From Gammaproteobacteria bacterium (lineage in GTDB: Bacteria; Pseudomonadota; Gammaproteobacteria; Arenicellales; Poriferihabitantaceae), in the NCBI GenBank assembly GCA_024644945.1, contig JAHEGU010000011.1:1-64000 (forward strand): 64,000 bases of DNA, written 5' to 3'. A program made the translations under genes and the position numbers. Shown piece after piece: positions 5,640 through 18,395 of this stretch. Position 1 is the stretch's first letter, and the number at the start of each line of letters is the position of its first letter. The notes beneath the pieces are model-generated. The model had not been told where the DNA came from, did not search any database, and saw nothing but the letters and a program-made list of their open reading frames with translations.

Positions 5640-8537
5640 ATGATATTCGTTGGCAAATTCAAACTAATGTTGGGCTCGCTGGTTGCGGTGGTGATTCTTG
5701 TGACTGTGCCGCAATTCACCTGGGCTGAATCTCAAGTCACTGAACCAATTAAGAGTGAGGTTGACGAAAAATCTTATCGTGGTCTGGTGCTCGATAATGG
5801 CTTGAAAGTTTTGTTGGTATCGGATCCAACCACCGATCAGGCTGCAGCTTCACTCGACGTGCACGTTGGAAGCGGAAGTGATCCCGCCGGATGGAATGGA
5901 CTTGCTCATTTTCTAGAACACATGTTGTTTCTCGGAACAGAGAAATATCCAGATGCTGGGGAATACCAAGAGTTTATCCAAAGCCGTGGCGGTGGACATA
6001 ACGCGTATACCGCTTACGAGCACACGAACTATTTTTTCAACGTCAGTCACGATAGCCTGTTACCGGCCCTTGATCGCTTTTCCCGATTTTTTATTGACCC
6101 GACTTTCGATGCGACCTATGTAGAGCGCGAGCGTTCGGTTGTGCACTCGGAATATCAAGCCAGGTTGAAAGATGAAGGCAGAAGGATTTGGGCCGCGCAA
6201 AAACAAATTCTAAATCCAGGCCATCCGGCTTCACGATTTTCTGTTGGTTCGAATGAAACGCTGCAGGACAGAGAGGGGGTTAGTGTCCGAGACAAACTAA
6301 TCGAATTTTATGATCGATGGTATTCGGCGGATATCATGGCGCTGTCCGTTGTCGGTCGGGAATCGTTAGATCAACTTGAATCCTGGGTGCGCGAAAGATT
6401 CTCGGAGATTCCAGCTCGGGATATCGAACCACCGTTGTATATTCAATCCTACCTTAATCGAGATTTGAAGTCGGCTTTGCTCAAGGTTGTGCCGGCCAAG
6501 GATGTTAATACCGTGTCGTTTATTTTCCCTGTACCCAGCACCTACAAGGAATATCGCAGTAAACCACTGAGCTATATTTCGAATCTGCTAGGTCATGAAG
6601 CCGAGGGATCGCTACTCGCTGCGCTGAAACAAAAGGGTTGGGCAGATAGCTTGAGCGCAGGGGCCGGATTCATGGACCGACATCAGGGTACGGTACAAAT
6701 CTCGATTGGACTGACCGAGCCTGGCCTCGAACACATTGAGGAAATCGGTTCGATGTTGTTTTTCAGCATCCACCGTTTAATGGAATCAGGGGTCGAAGAA
6801 TGGCGCTTCGAAGAGGAACGACAATTGGGCGAATTAGGATTCAGATTCGCTGAAGAGAGCAATGCAGGCAGTCTGGCCAGATCCCTGGCATCGCGACTGC
6901 ATAGTTACCCGATGGAAGAAGTTCTGAGTGGGCCATATCTCCTAGATCACTATAACCCAGAGAGAATTCGTGAGCTGTTATCTTATCTGAATCCGGATAA
7001 CGTCTATCTGCAATTTGTCTCGAATCGTCATAAGGTACGAAAGGTTTCGCCCTGGTACCAGGTCAAGTACGACATCGAACAGATAGACTCCGAAACTCTC
7101 GATCTATGGCGCGAAGTCGATGCTCGGCAATTTCCAGACCTTATGTTGCCACCACCAAATCCATTTATTCCCGAGCGACTGGCGCTGCAGCAACTAGATT
7201 CACCCACAGACAAACCTGTTCGTCTTGAAATCAATAGTGGAATTGAATCATGGCATTTTGCTGACCAGGAATTTCAAACGCCACGAGCAAGCTTTTACAT
7301 CACAATAAAATCTCCACTCGCAAGCGATTCCGCACGATCGGCAGTACTGACTGAGATCCTGGTGAGATTGTTAAACGATCGATTAAACACAGAAACCTAT
7401 CCAGCACGACTTGCCGGCATGCGTTACAGTCTGTACAGACATAGCCGCGGAATTTCAGCGCGTCTAGGGGGTTATCAGGATCGGCAAAGCGAACTGCTTC
7501 AGGTGATACTCGATGCGATCAGTAATCCGGTACTCAATCAGGAGCGCTTGGAGTTGATCAAGGCAGAGTTGACTCGCGAACTTGGCAACAGTTTTAAAGA
7601 AAGACCATCGAGCCAGACTGTGCATGAGCTATATCGTCTCCTGATGGACCCCTACTGGACTGAGAGTGAGCGGATGGCGGAGATCGACACTGTCACTATC
7701 GAAGAACTGACCGAACATTTAGCGAGTTTGCTTGGCCGGATCGAAGTGACCGCGCTGTCTCATGGAGATGTGTCTCAATCTCAAGCGGCAAAAATGGCGC
7801 AAATGGTACAGGATGCTTTTCCCGGGGCCGAGTATGTCGATGAAGTTGCACGACCGCGTATTCGCCGCCTGGGGCAGGGTCAACCTTATCTGCGCACTAT
7901 GGATATAGACCACGGGGATACAGCGCTCAGTTACTATTTCCAGGGGCAAGAAAAATCCATCACCGCCAGAGCTAAGGCGGCATTATTAGGGCAGCTGCTG
8001 GAGTCTCCTTTTTACTTCAACTTACGTACCACCCACAGAGTCGGGTATCTGGTATTTGCCGCTCACATGGATATGCTGGAAGTCCCAGGATTGTTATTAT
8101 CGATTCAAAGTCCCAGTCATAACGCCACTGAAATCAGTCAACTTATCGATGAGTTTATTGCTGGGTTTCCAGCACAGCTCGACAGCATGACCAAAGAACA
8201 GTTCGAGCAGACTAGAAAGGGTCTGATTACGCAGATACTGCGCCGTGATAAGAAACTGTCCAATCGGACAGATAGATTCTGGGGGGAAATTGACCTTGAG
8301 CACTTTGGTTTTGACAGCCGCGAACGCCTCGCAGAGGAGATCGGACAGCTCAGTAAGCAAGATGTTCAAGATTTTCTGCAAACGCTTACAGCACCCGAAC
8401 GCCGACACCTGGTGATTCAATCACCGGGGCGCAGGCAGGGAGCATCTCAATCTGCATTGGGAGGCGATGGTTGGCAGAGTATAGGTGAGCCCGAATCTTT
8501 TCGGCAGAAGGCGGCCAGTTTCTTTCCGGCTTTGTAG
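5640..8537 (+). CDS. M16 family zinc protease (pitrilysin/insulinase type), exported
   Basis: A 965-residue periplasmic metallopeptidase that should degrade peptides. A hydrophobic N-terminus ending at TWA (about residue 29) reads as a signal peptide. The inverted zinc motif HFLEH is at residues 90-94, and the distal zinc-ligand glutamate is in HSEYQAR near residue 171. The conserved NAYTAYEHTNY segment lies between them. The length covers the four M16 domains of single-chain pitrilysins such as E. coli PtrA. It overlaps the next gene by one base (TAGTG), so pncC is probably translated from the same message. Substrate is not predictable. Confidence 0.9.
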   Translation: MIFVGKFKLMLGSLVAVVILVTVPQFTWAESQVTEPIKSEVDEKSYRGLVLDNGLKVLLVSDPTTDQAAASLDVHVGSGSDPAGWNGLAHFLEHMLFLGTEKYPDAGEYQEFIQSRGGGHNAYTAYEHTNYFFNVSHDSLLPALDRFSRFFIDPTFDATYVERERSVVHSEYQARLKDEGRRIWAAQKQILNPGHPASRFSVGSNETLQDREGVSVRDKLIEFYDRWYSADIMALSVVGRESLDQLESWVRERFSEIPARDIEPPLYIQSYLNRDLKSALLKVVPAKDVNTVSFIFPVPSTYKEYRSKPLSYISNLLGHEAEGSLLAALKQKGWADSLSAGAGFMDRHQGTVQISIGLTEPGLEHIEEIGSMLFFSIHRLMESGVEEWRFEEERQLGELGFRFAEESNAGSLARSLASRLHSYPMEEVLSGPYLLDHYNPERIRELLSYLNPDNVYLQFVSNRHKVRKVSPWYQVKYDIEQIDSETLDLWREVDARQFPDLMLPPPNPFIPERLALQQLDSPTDKPVRLEINSGIESWHFADQEFQTPRASFYITIKSPLASDSARSAVLTEILVRLLNDRLNTETYPARLAGMRYSLYRHSRGISARLGGYQDRQSELLQVILDAISNPVLNQERLELIKAELTRELGNSFKERPSSQTVHELYRLLMDPYWTESERMAEIDTVTIEELTEHLASLLGRIEVTALSHGDVSQSQAAKMAQMVQDAFPGAEYVDEVARPRIRRLGQGQPYLRTMDIDHGDTALSYYFQGQEKSITARAKAALLGQLLESPFYFNLRTTHRVGYLVFAAHMDMLEVPGLLLSIQSPSHNATEISQLIDEFIAGFPAQLDSMTKEQFEQTRKGLITQILRRDKKLSNRTDRFWGEIDLEHFGFDSRERLAEEIGQLSKQDVQDFLQTLTAPERRHLVIQSPGRRQGASQSALGGDGWQSIGEPESFRQKAASFFPAL

Positions 8538-9043
8538 TGGTTGAATCTATCCAGCGCTCGATTTCTTCGCTTTCATCTGATGTAGGGCAGTGGCTACTAG
8601 CGCGGAATTCTAGCCTGGTGACCGTCGAGTCATGCACGGGTGGCGGCATTGCGTATGCCATTACCTCCGTCGCTGGAAGCTCTGAATGGTTTGACAGGGG
8701 TTTAGTGACCTACAGTAACCAGGCTAAAAATGAACTGGCTGCTGTTCCTCTTAGTTTAATTCAGGAACACGGTGCAGTGAGTATTGAAGTGGCCGAATCC
8801 ATGGCGATAGGTGGGCTAACTAACAGCAACGCCGACATTGCGGTTTCCGTGACCGGAATTGCGGGTCCGGATGGCGGAAGCAGAGAAAAGCCTGTTGGGA
8901 CTGTATGTTTCGCCTGGGCTAGGAAAGCAGATCTGGGTTTCAATATTGAGTTGTCCCAGCGTTGTTTATTTGATGGAGACCGTGCAGGGATCAGAAAACA
9001 AAGCATATCCCATGCGTTACAGACAATAATGGAACTTAAATAG
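8537..9043 (+). CDS. pncC: Nicotinamide-nucleotide amidohydrolase (CinA C-terminal family)
   Basis: 168 residues matching the stand-alone PncC domain, which deamidates nicotinamide mononucleotide to nicotinate mononucleotide in NAD salvage. Signatures are TVESCTGGGIAYAIT near residue 30, the YSNQAKN strand, HGAVS, and VTGIAGPDGGS near 105. The start is GTG, its first base shared with the stop of the protease gene. The N-terminal molybdopterin-like domain of long CinA proteins is absent, as is usual in gammaproteobacteria, where pncC often sits near recA. Here it is instead before accA. Confidence 0.92.
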   Translation: MVESIQRSISSLSSDVGQWLLARNSSLVTVESCTGGGIAYAITSVAGSSEWFDRGLVTYSNQAKNELAAVPLSLIQEHGAVSIEVAESMAIGGLTNSNADIAVSVTGIAGPDGGSREKPVGTVCFAWARKADLGFNIELSQRCLFDGDRAGIRKQSISHALQTIMELK

Positions 9044-9085
9044 TTTAGAATCCACGGCTACAGCAGGATATATCTGGGTTGCCAC

Positions 9086-10051
9086 ATGAGTCTCAACTAT
9101 TTGGAATTTGAAAAGCCCATAGCGGAACTTGAAGAAAAAATTATTGAACTGCAACGGGTGAGTGAGAACCGTTCGCTCAATTTCGACGATGAGATCGAGA
9201 AAATGCGGACCAAGAACAGGGTACTCACCGAAGAAATATTTTCACGTCTGACATCCTGGCAAGTCACTCAGATCGCCAGACATCCCTTGAGACCATATAC
9301 GCTGGACTATGTCGAGAGAATCTGTACTGAATTTCAAGAGCTGCATGGAGATCGAATGTTTGGAGATGATCCGGCGATTGTCGCCGGAATCGGAAAAATT
9401 GAAGGCTACAGCGTGGTCCTGATTGGACATCAGAAAGGCCGTGATACACGAGAACGAACCCGTCGAAATTTCGGCATGCCCAGGCCTGAAGGATATAGAA
9501 AAGCACAGAGAGTGATGCAGCTGGCTGGCCGTTTTGGCCTGCCGGTTATAACCCTGATCGACACTGCTGGCGCTTATCCCGGTGTCGGTGCAGAAGAGCG
9601 GGGTCAAAGCGAAGCGATCGCGCGTTCTCTCGAACTCATGGCTTCGTTAAAGACGCCGATCATCTCCGTTGTTATCGGGGAGGGTGGTTCCGGAGGAGCG
9701 CTTGCCATCGGTGTTTGCGACCACTTGGTGATGCTGGAATATGCGGTTTATTCGGTAATATCCCCAGAAGGCTGCGCTTCAATCTTGTGGAAGAGCGCAG
9801 ACAAGGCCGCTGATGCCGCTGATGCAATGAAAATGACTACCGCAGAGCTTTCCAAACACGGTCTTGTGGACGAAGTGATCAAGGAACCTCTTGGCGGGGC
9901 ACATCGAAATTATGATGGGGCCGCTGAGTCTGTGCGGTCGAGTATTGTAAGCGCGCTTGAGAATCTGGAGGATATGAGTAGAACTGAGCTGCTTGAAGCA
10001 CGCTATCAACGTTTGATGGAGCTTGGCCGGTTCGAGGTTAAGAGCAGCTGA
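9086..10051 (+). CDS. accA: Acetyl-CoA carboxylase carboxyltransferase subunit alpha
   Basis: 321 residues, normal length. The protein forms the carboxyltransferase with AccD and moves CO2 from biotin to acetyl-CoA, giving malonyl-CoA for fatty acid synthesis. Conserved segments include [12 protein letters not shown] at the N-terminus, [44 protein letters not shown], and [14 protein letters not shown]. The carrier and biotin carboxylase genes accB and accC are also in this window (27.2-29.0 kb). tilS begins eight bases downstream, probably in one transcript. Confidence 0.97.
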   Translation: MSLNYLEFEKPIAELEEKIIELQRVSENRSLNFDDEIEKMRTKNRVLTEEIFSRLTSWQVTQIARHPLRPYTLDYVERICTEFQELHGDRMFGDDPAIVAGIGKIEGYSVVLIGHQKGRDTRERTRRNFGMPRPEGYRKAQRVMQLAGRFGLPVITLIDTAGAYPGVGAEERGQSEAIARSLELMASLKTPIISVVIGEGGSGGALAIGVCDHLVMLEYAVYSVISPEGCASILWKSADKAADAADAMKMTTAELSKHGLVDEVIKEPLGGAHRNYDGAAESVRSSIVSALENLEDMSRTELLEARYQRLMELGRFEVKSS

Positions 10052-10059
10052 TCAACGCA

Positions 10060-11496
10060 TTGTTTACTGCTGAGGCTCTCTCTCAGGTGCTGAAGGAGAG
10101 ACATCGGTTTACAAGTGACCAGCGTTATGCGGTCGCTTTTAGCGGTGGTGCAGACTCCATGGCTTTGTTAAGCGCATTACAGTCGGCGCTTAAAAAGTCG
10201 ACACTTAATGAAGATCCGTCCGAAGAATCTTCCAACCGATCTAATCTGATCACTGCGCTGCACTTTAATCATCGAATAAATCCTGATTCGGACCGCTGGC
10301 AAAGATTCTGTGAACAGGTGAGTCATTCACTCGATGTACCAATACTTTTAAACACCTGGACTACACCTCGCGCGGATGAACTTAACGAAGCGGAAGCACG
10401 CCAGGCCCGCTATAACTGGTTTAGCAAAGTCGTTGAGCCAGACCAAGTGCTTCTAACTGCACATCATGCCGATGATCAGGCCGAAACTGTCCTTATGCAT
10501 TTGTTTCAAGGACGTGATTTATCGCGTCTCGCAGGAATTCCGGCAAGGCGCTCGTTGGGATTTAATGATGCCCGAACAGTATGCAGGCCATTGCTGGATT
10601 TTCCTCGAGAATCACTGGTGGACTATCTGGATAGGGCCCGGTTAGATTGGATTGAAGATCCCGCTAACCGGGATCAACGATACACCCGAAACTATATAAG
10701 GGCGCAATTAATGCCTCTTATCAAGCGTCGCTGGCCTTCCGCATTAGGATCGATTTGTGTCAGTGCGGCCAATCTGACCGAGGCAAACAAGTTGCTCGAT
10801 TTACAGCTGGGCCGATCCCTGGAAAGAATTAAACAGGATAGCGCCAGACGCCTTTTCTGCCTGGCGCCGCCTCTAAGGGTTGATAAACTGATCGGGCGGT
10901 CCAAATTTGAATTTTGTCAACTCCTTCGATACTGGGTCCACAGCGCTGGATTAGTTTCCCCCAGTCAGGCTCAACTTGTGTCTTTGTACAGTCAGTTGAC
11001 GCGTGATCAAAACCAGATTAGTGACAGGAGTAAAGACACACGTGTAGCTCAAGGTAAAATATCTTGGAAAACCATGATTGTCGTAAGCTATGGAAGTCAC
11101 TTATTCTTGATTCGCAATAAACTTAAAACTGCATCGACGGTAATCCCATGCAGACTTGAGCAAACTAATTTTGCGCCAGGGTTTTGGGTGGACTTTGAAG
11201 AAGTACACGAAGGCGGTATTTCCAGACCGCTGGCAGACAGTGGCGAACTCAATTGGTGCTGGCGTCATGGCGGTGAAAAAATTAAACTGCTAAAGCGGCA
11301 GCATCGCTCAAGCCTTAAAAAGATTTTGCAACAGCAGAGAGTGCCTGAATGGGAACGAAGATTGTTGCCATACCTTGAAAGCAACGGTGAAATCGTGTGG
11401 GTGCACGGTATCGGTGTTGCTAGAGATTTTACCGTTTCCGAAAAATCAACTGAGCAGGTTTTGCCTAGGTTTCATTATGATCCCTCGGTGGAATAA
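10060..11496 (+). CDS. tilS: tRNA(Ile)-lysidine synthase
   Basis: 478-residue ATP-pyrophosphatase that converts C34 of tRNA-Ile(CAU) to lysidine. The PP-loop SGGADS is at residues 28-33. LTAHHADDQAETVLM, PLLDFPRESLVDYL and the LDWIEDPANRDQRYTRNYIR segment are all typical, and the C-terminal TilS domain is complete to RDFTVSE. The start is TTG, with no ATG in a suitable place. It follows accA as in many gammaproteobacteria. Confidence 0.95.
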   Translation: MFTAEALSQVLKERHRFTSDQRYAVAFSGGADSMALLSALQSALKKSTLNEDPSEESSNRSNLITALHFNHRINPDSDRWQRFCEQVSHSLDVPILLNTWTTPRADELNEAEARQARYNWFSKVVEPDQVLLTAHHADDQAETVLMHLFQGRDLSRLAGIPARRSLGFNDARTVCRPLLDFPRESLVDYLDRARLDWIEDPANRDQRYTRNYIRAQLMPLIKRRWPSALGSICVSAANLTEANKLLDLQLGRSLERIKQDSARRLFCLAPPLRVDKLIGRSKFEFCQLLRYWVHSAGLVSPSQAQLVSLYSQLTRDQNQISDRSKDTRVAQGKISWKTMIVVSYGSHLFLIRNKLKTASTVIPCRLEQTNFAPGFWVDFEEVHEGGISRPLADSGELNWCWRHGGEKIKLLKRQHRSSLKKILQQQRVPEWERRLLPYLESNGEIVWVHGIGVARDFTVSEKSTEQVLPRFHYDPSVE

Positions 11497-11750
11497 TTGG
11501 GCCTAATCCATCGTCTCGTCTTGAGGCCTGGGCGGAAGTTTGATAACCTGTCTTCCCGTCCGGAACACGTCGTTTAGCGTGCTCCAATATTCGAGGATGC
11601 GTCATATTGCTTATCCTCCAGTCATTCAAATACATATGTAACAAACAGCGTCTGAATTGTTTGTATTCGAGTATTTTTCAGCTGGATTGGGAAAGTGCAA
11701 GTTGTAATAGGTCCGTCCTCGTAATCGCGACAACTCGCTGGTTGAGTTAA

Positions 11751-13415
<1,665 letters not shown>

Positions 13416-13446
13416 CCGAGGCCGTTCTTAGGAACAGGTAAAGCGA

Positions 13447-14259
13447 ATGAGATTGCTGGATTTCCAGATTGGTGACAGCCACCCTTTTTTCCTGATTGCA
13501 GGCCCCTGTGTCATTGAGACAGAAGACATGGCCATGTCTACTGCATCTCGATTAAGAGACATCACGGAAAAACTGGGAATTCCATTTATCTATAAATCGT
13601 CTTTTGACAAAGCGAATCGAACCTCTTCTAACTCTGAGCGTGGTCCCGGACGGGATCAGGGGCTTGAAATATTAGCCCGCGTAAGAGAAAAAACGGGAGC
13701 CCCAATTTTAACTGACGTACATTCAGTAGCAGACGTAGAGGCGGCAGCAAAGGTTGTAGATGTACTGCAAACGCCCGCATTTCTATGTCGCCAAACTGAT
13801 TTGATTGAAGCAGTGGGACGGTGTGGTAAACCATGCAATATTAAAAAGGGTCAGTTTTTATCTCCGCAGGAAATGCATCATGTGGTTGAGAAAGCAAAAG
13901 CTGTAAATCCAGCTGCGCCAATCATGGTTTGTGAAAGGGGATCGTCTTTTGGGTACAACAACCTGGTGGTTGATATGCGAAGTCTGGCAATAATGCGAGA
14001 TACCGGATGCCCGGTGGTCTTCGACGCCACCCATTCGGTACAGTTACCTGGAGGCGCTGGTGGTAAATCTGGAGGTCAGCGAGAGTTCGTGCCCACTTTG
14101 GCGCGAGCTGCAGTGGCTGCGGGTGTGGCTGGAATTTTTATGGAAACTCATCCAGATCCGGATAATGCCTTTAGTGACGGTCCGAATGCATGGCCGCTTG
14201 ACAAAATTGAGGGGTTATTACGCAAGCTTCAGCAACTGGACCGCGTGGTTAAAAATTAA
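13447..14259 (+). CDS. kdsA: 3-deoxy-8-phosphooctulonate (Kdo-8-P) synthase
   Basis: 270 residues. Condenses PEP with arabinose 5-phosphate to give Kdo 8-phosphate for the lipopolysaccharide inner core. Visible family segments are [37 protein letters not shown], the [19 protein letters not shown] block, and FDATHSVQ...[15 protein letters not shown]. Its product line continues with waaA in this same window. It lies 31 bases after pyrG. Confidence 0.97.
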   Translation: MRLLDFQIGDSHPFFLIAGPCVIETEDMAMSTASRLRDITEKLGIPFIYKSSFDKANRTSSNSERGPGRDQGLEILARVREKTGAPILTDVHSVADVEAAAKVVDVLQTPAFLCRQTDLIEAVGRCGKPCNIKKGQFLSPQEMHHVVEKAKAVNPAAPIMVCERGSSFGYNNLVVDMRSLAIMRDTGCPVVFDATHSVQLPGGAGGKSGGQREFVPTLARAAVAAGVAGIFMETHPDPDNAFSDGPNAWPLDKIEGLLRKLQQLDRVVKN

Positions 14260-14311
14260 AACGGAATCACCCAGCTGTTGTATCTCTGTCAAATCAAAAA
14301 TTAATTACTAA

Positions 14312-15631
<1,320 letters not shown>

Positions 15632-15811
15632 GGAGTTGATTAGTGATTAACCATAGTCTTAGATTATGATAAAAAGAGACTTGAGTTCACAGGTCCACAA
15701 ATACGCACCGATTTCACTGTGTGCGCTTTGGCTCAAGTTCCCAGATATGCGCCAGTTTGCGGCGACTGATGCTCGATCAGTTAAAACAGCACAATCTGGA
15801 ATGGCAGTCGG

Positions 15812-16084
15812 ATGAGAAAGACCGTACCTATAACACTCATCACCATATTACTCTTGTTGCAGTATGCACTGTGGATTGGAGACAAGAATTTTATTGATCT
15901 ACAGCGACTGGAATCTGCGGTAACAGATACCGAGATCAACAATGCTAAACTACATCAACGTAACCAAAAACTGCTGGCAGAAGTAATCGATTTGAAGCAG
16001 GGGGGGGAAACTATAGAAACGTTAGCTAGATCCGAGCTTGGTTTGATCAAGTCCGGTGAAACCTTTTACCAGATTATCGAATAG
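15812..16084 (+). CDS. ftsB: Cell division protein FtsB
   Basis: 90 residues with one N-terminal membrane helix (about 5-20) and then a coiled-coil (about 28-65) with Leu heptads, ending in the family pattern ETIETLARSELGLIKSGETFYQI. It forms the FtsQLB complex at the septum. The eno-ftsB order is conserved in gammaproteobacteria, but the usual following ispD is missing here; a convergent ygfZ takes its place. Confidence 0.93.
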   Translation: MRKTVPITLITILLLLQYALWIGDKNFIDLQRLESAVTDTEINNAKLHQRNQKLLAEVIDLKQGGETIETLARSELGLIKSGETFYQIIE

Positions 16085-16142
16085 TATATTCGCGGTAGTT
16101 TTAGAACACGGCGAATAATTCACGCAGCACGTTAGGATTAGC

Positions 16143-17096
16143 TCAACTTTTTTCAATTGTTACCGGATAGGGCAGTGTGATTCTATCGATAACCGGCCCG
16201 TCCGAGTTTCCGATTCTAATGACGCCTTTCTCAATATGGCTCGAAGGCACTGTTGCAAGGATATAGTGTGCTTGTCCACACTGCACGGATTCGACTATTG
16301 CACCGGCTTTCTGATCGCCTTTTTCGGCTATATAAACCGGACTTCCGGGTTCGCAATTTGTTGCATTCGTCACTGCTCCAGCGATCATACGCTGTTTTAA
16401 TTTACCGAGATATCTGAGTCTAGCGACAATCTCCTGACCCGGATAACAACCCTTTGTGAAGCTGATACCCGATATCAGGTCGAGGTTGATGTGTTGAGGA
16501 ATAAATTCTTCAAAAGTGGATTCATAAACCTGGGGCGTCCCGCTGATAATTTCTCCAATGCGCCACAATTCTGAACCTGGCAGATTGTTGCCATACCTGT
16601 TCTCGAAATCTGATTGTTTTTTCAGGTCGATTAATCCTATCGCTCTATATGCATCCAGCTGCCACGTCTGAACAAAAATATCTGCGTTATCAATGTCAAA
16701 GTTCAATGCACCAACTATTAACATATTGTCTGCAAGAGTAATTTCTACTTTTGCCCGCATTTTGTATAGTTGAAGACGTTTTAACAACGCAGCTGCCAGT
16801 TCTGACGGCAATAGCATATAAAACTCTTGCTCGGTTCTCAGTAATCTGAATACGCTCAAAGCGCGCCCTTTTGGGTTGCAATAAGCATTTATCTGGTGGG
16901 CGCCGGGTTTTAATACGGCGATGTCATTTGTAAGCTGACTCTGAAGAAAGCTTTCTGAATCTTCACCAGTAAGCCGAATACAGCGATATTCTTCCAGGCG
17001 AACCAGAGTCTGCGGCAGACTTTCGAAATCGGTTGCAGGCTGCTCTCGAGCAAAAAAATCATCAATAGTGAGCGTGTTGATTGAGGTGTCTGTCAT
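16143..17096 (-). CDS. ygfZ: tRNA-modifying/Fe-S repair protein YgfZ (GcvT-like, folate-binding)
   Basis: 317 residues from ATG 17096. The family signature GCYPGQEIVARLRYLGKLK includes the KGC-Y-GQE motif near the end of the folate-binding fold, and GDQKAGAIV and LPYPVT close the protein. YgfZ acts in folate-dependent maintenance of Fe-S enzymes. The frame is open upstream to 17204, but ATG 17096 has an AGGA seven bases upstream and gives the usual N-terminus. It is divergent from the SDHAF4-like gene, and this whole neighbourhood serves a Fe-S/FAD enzyme, succinate dehydrogenase. Confidence 0.88.
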   Translation of the reverse strand: MTDTSINTLTIDDFFAREQPATDFESLPQTLVRLEEYRCIRLTGEDSESFLQSQLTNDIAVLKPGAHQINAYCNPKGRALSVFRLLRTEQEFYMLLPSELAAALLKRLQLYKMRAKVEITLADNMLIVGALNFDIDNADIFVQTWQLDAYRAIGLIDLKKQSDFENRYGNNLPGSELWRIGEIISGTPQVYESTFEEFIPQHINLDLISGISFTKGCYPGQEIVARLRYLGKLKQRMIAGAVTNATNCEPGSPVYIAEKGDQKAGAIVESVQCGQAHYILATVPSSHIEKGVIRIGNSDGPVIDRITLPYPVTIEKS

Positions 17097-17203
17097 GTTA
17101 AAGTCCTGAATTCCGGGATTCTGCAGCCTGTCGTGCCGCAAATCACTCATTCTGTTTCCGGTACACTGCCTGTCATAAAGTAAGTCTTCATACTGATAAT
17201 CCA

Positions 17204-17452
17204 ATGAGTCAAAGTTCTAAACCTCAAGAAATCCATAAAAAGCCTAGCCCTTTTGCTGAGTCTGACCAAGAAACTGGTAGTGAACTCCAATCAGATGGCA
17301 GTGCAAACACGTCTGGTGTTGATTCTACTGATCCTGGACAAACATTAGACTCAGATAATACTGTTGTACAAGAAGAAATTGGCGGTCGCCCGGGGCCTGA
17401 TCCTACCCGCTATGGCGATTGGGAGAAAAATGGCCGGTGCATTGATTTTTAG
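17204..17452 (+). CDS. SDHAF4-like succinate dehydrogenase assembly factor (DUF1674)
   Basis: 82 residues. The first 55 are low-complexity, rich in Ser, Asp, Gln and Glu. The last part carries the DUF1674 signature GGRPGPDPTRYGDWEKNGRC ending in DF. The mitochondrial family member SDHAF4 (Sdh8) binds flavinylated SDHA and protects it before it joins SDHB. The position 117 bases before sdhC supports the same job here. A separate SdhE flavinylation factor lies at the other end of the operon, so both types of flavoprotein helper are present. Confidence 0.88.
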   Translation: MSQSSKPQEIHKKPSPFAESDQETGSELQSDGSANTSGVDSTDPGQTLDSDNTVVQEEIGGRPGPDPTRYGDWEKNGRCIDF

Positions 17453-17569
17453 TGCATTCTGCGGCTATCTAGAACCAAGATATGAGCACAAATGATCTTA
17501 TGCTGAGTGGGAAAAAACACCTGCCTGATTTACAATACAATTCTTTAACCGCCAGGGTTTGAAAGTTCG

Positions 17570-17941
17570 TTGACTAACAAAAACCGGCCGCTGTCGCCCC
17601 ATCTTCAGGTCTACCGTCCGCAGCTAACTTCAGTATTATCGATATTGCACCGCGCCAGTGGCATTCTACTGGCATTTGGTTCAATTCTGATTGCGTGGTG
17701 GTTCTGGTCAATAATGTCGGGTCCTTCTTCCTACGACAACGCACACGGATTCTTTAATTCGATGTTCGGTATGCTATTACTGTTTATCTGGTCGCTTTGC
17801 ACGTTTTATCATTTGTGCAACGGGATTCGACACCTGGTCTGGGACGCTGGCTATGCGCTTGATATCGAGCAAGCATATTTTGCAGGCAAAATCGTGATAG
17901 GTGCGGCGGTATTGTTAACCATACTGGCATGGATAACATGA
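17570..17941 (+). CDS. sdhC: Succinate dehydrogenase cytochrome b556 subunit
   Basis: 123 residues with three membrane helices. The N-terminal signature PLSPHLQVYRPQLTSVLSILHRASG and the heme-ligand region FYHLCNGIRHLVWD are typical. SdhC and SdhD anchor complex II, bind heme b and the quinone. The start is TTG. The 3' end overlaps sdhD by 13 bases. Confidence 0.95.
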   Translation: MTNKNRPLSPHLQVYRPQLTSVLSILHRASGILLAFGSILIAWWFWSIMSGPSSYDNAHGFFNSMFGMLLLFIWSLCTFYHLCNGIRHLVWDAGYALDIEQAYFAGKIVIGAAVLLTILAWIT

Positions 17942-18312
17942 ACCTTAGAAATCCTCTGGCTAAAGTTAAAGGACTTGGCGCGTCGGGCGAGGGATCTCAT
18001 CATTGGTGGCTACAGAGGGTAACAGCCATCGCGCTGGTTCCCCTGTCTCTGTGGTTTGTGTTTTCTATAATCAATCACATCGGCAATTCACATCAGGAAG
18101 TCACTACTTGGATTGCCCAGCCGTCAGTTGCTTTATTACTCATACTCTACCTTGGATTTATGTTTTATCACGCGCAACTTGGGATCCAGGTAGTGATAGA
18201 AGACTATGTTCACACAGAGTGGGTAAAGGTTGTCTCACTATTATTAGTGAAGGGAATTGTTTTAGTTGCCGGTCTTGCCTCAATACTGTCTGTTCTGCGA
18301 CTTGCACTATGA
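17929..18312 (+). CDS. sdhD: Succinate dehydrogenase membrane anchor subunit
   Basis: 127 residues with three membrane helices. The conserved GASGEGSHHWWLQRVTAIAL opening and the FYHAQLGIQVVIEDYVH segment with the heme-side His are present. The first ATG (17929) lies inside sdhC; an alternative ATG at 17938 would shorten it by three residues. Translational coupling with sdhC is likely. Confidence 0.94.
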   Translation: MDNMNLRNPLAKVKGLGASGEGSHHWWLQRVTAIALVPLSLWFVFSIINHIGNSHQEVTTWIAQPSVALLLILYLGFMFYHAQLGIQVVIEDYVHTEWVKVVSLLLVKGIVLVAGLASILSVLRLAL

Positions 18313-18395
18313 AGGCGTGCCATATCCTAGAAGCATTGAGAATTCCAACAGATCAATCAATCTGAACATTAATCAGAAATAAATCCGGAGAAAAC

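Noticed and set aside
8097-8661. Two overlapping minus-strand frames of 107 and 91 codons
   Set aside because: They sit antisense to the protease end and pncC, with no ribosome site and no recognisable domain.
9242-9607. Minus-strand frame of 121 codons
   Set aside because: Antisense to the highly conserved core of accA.
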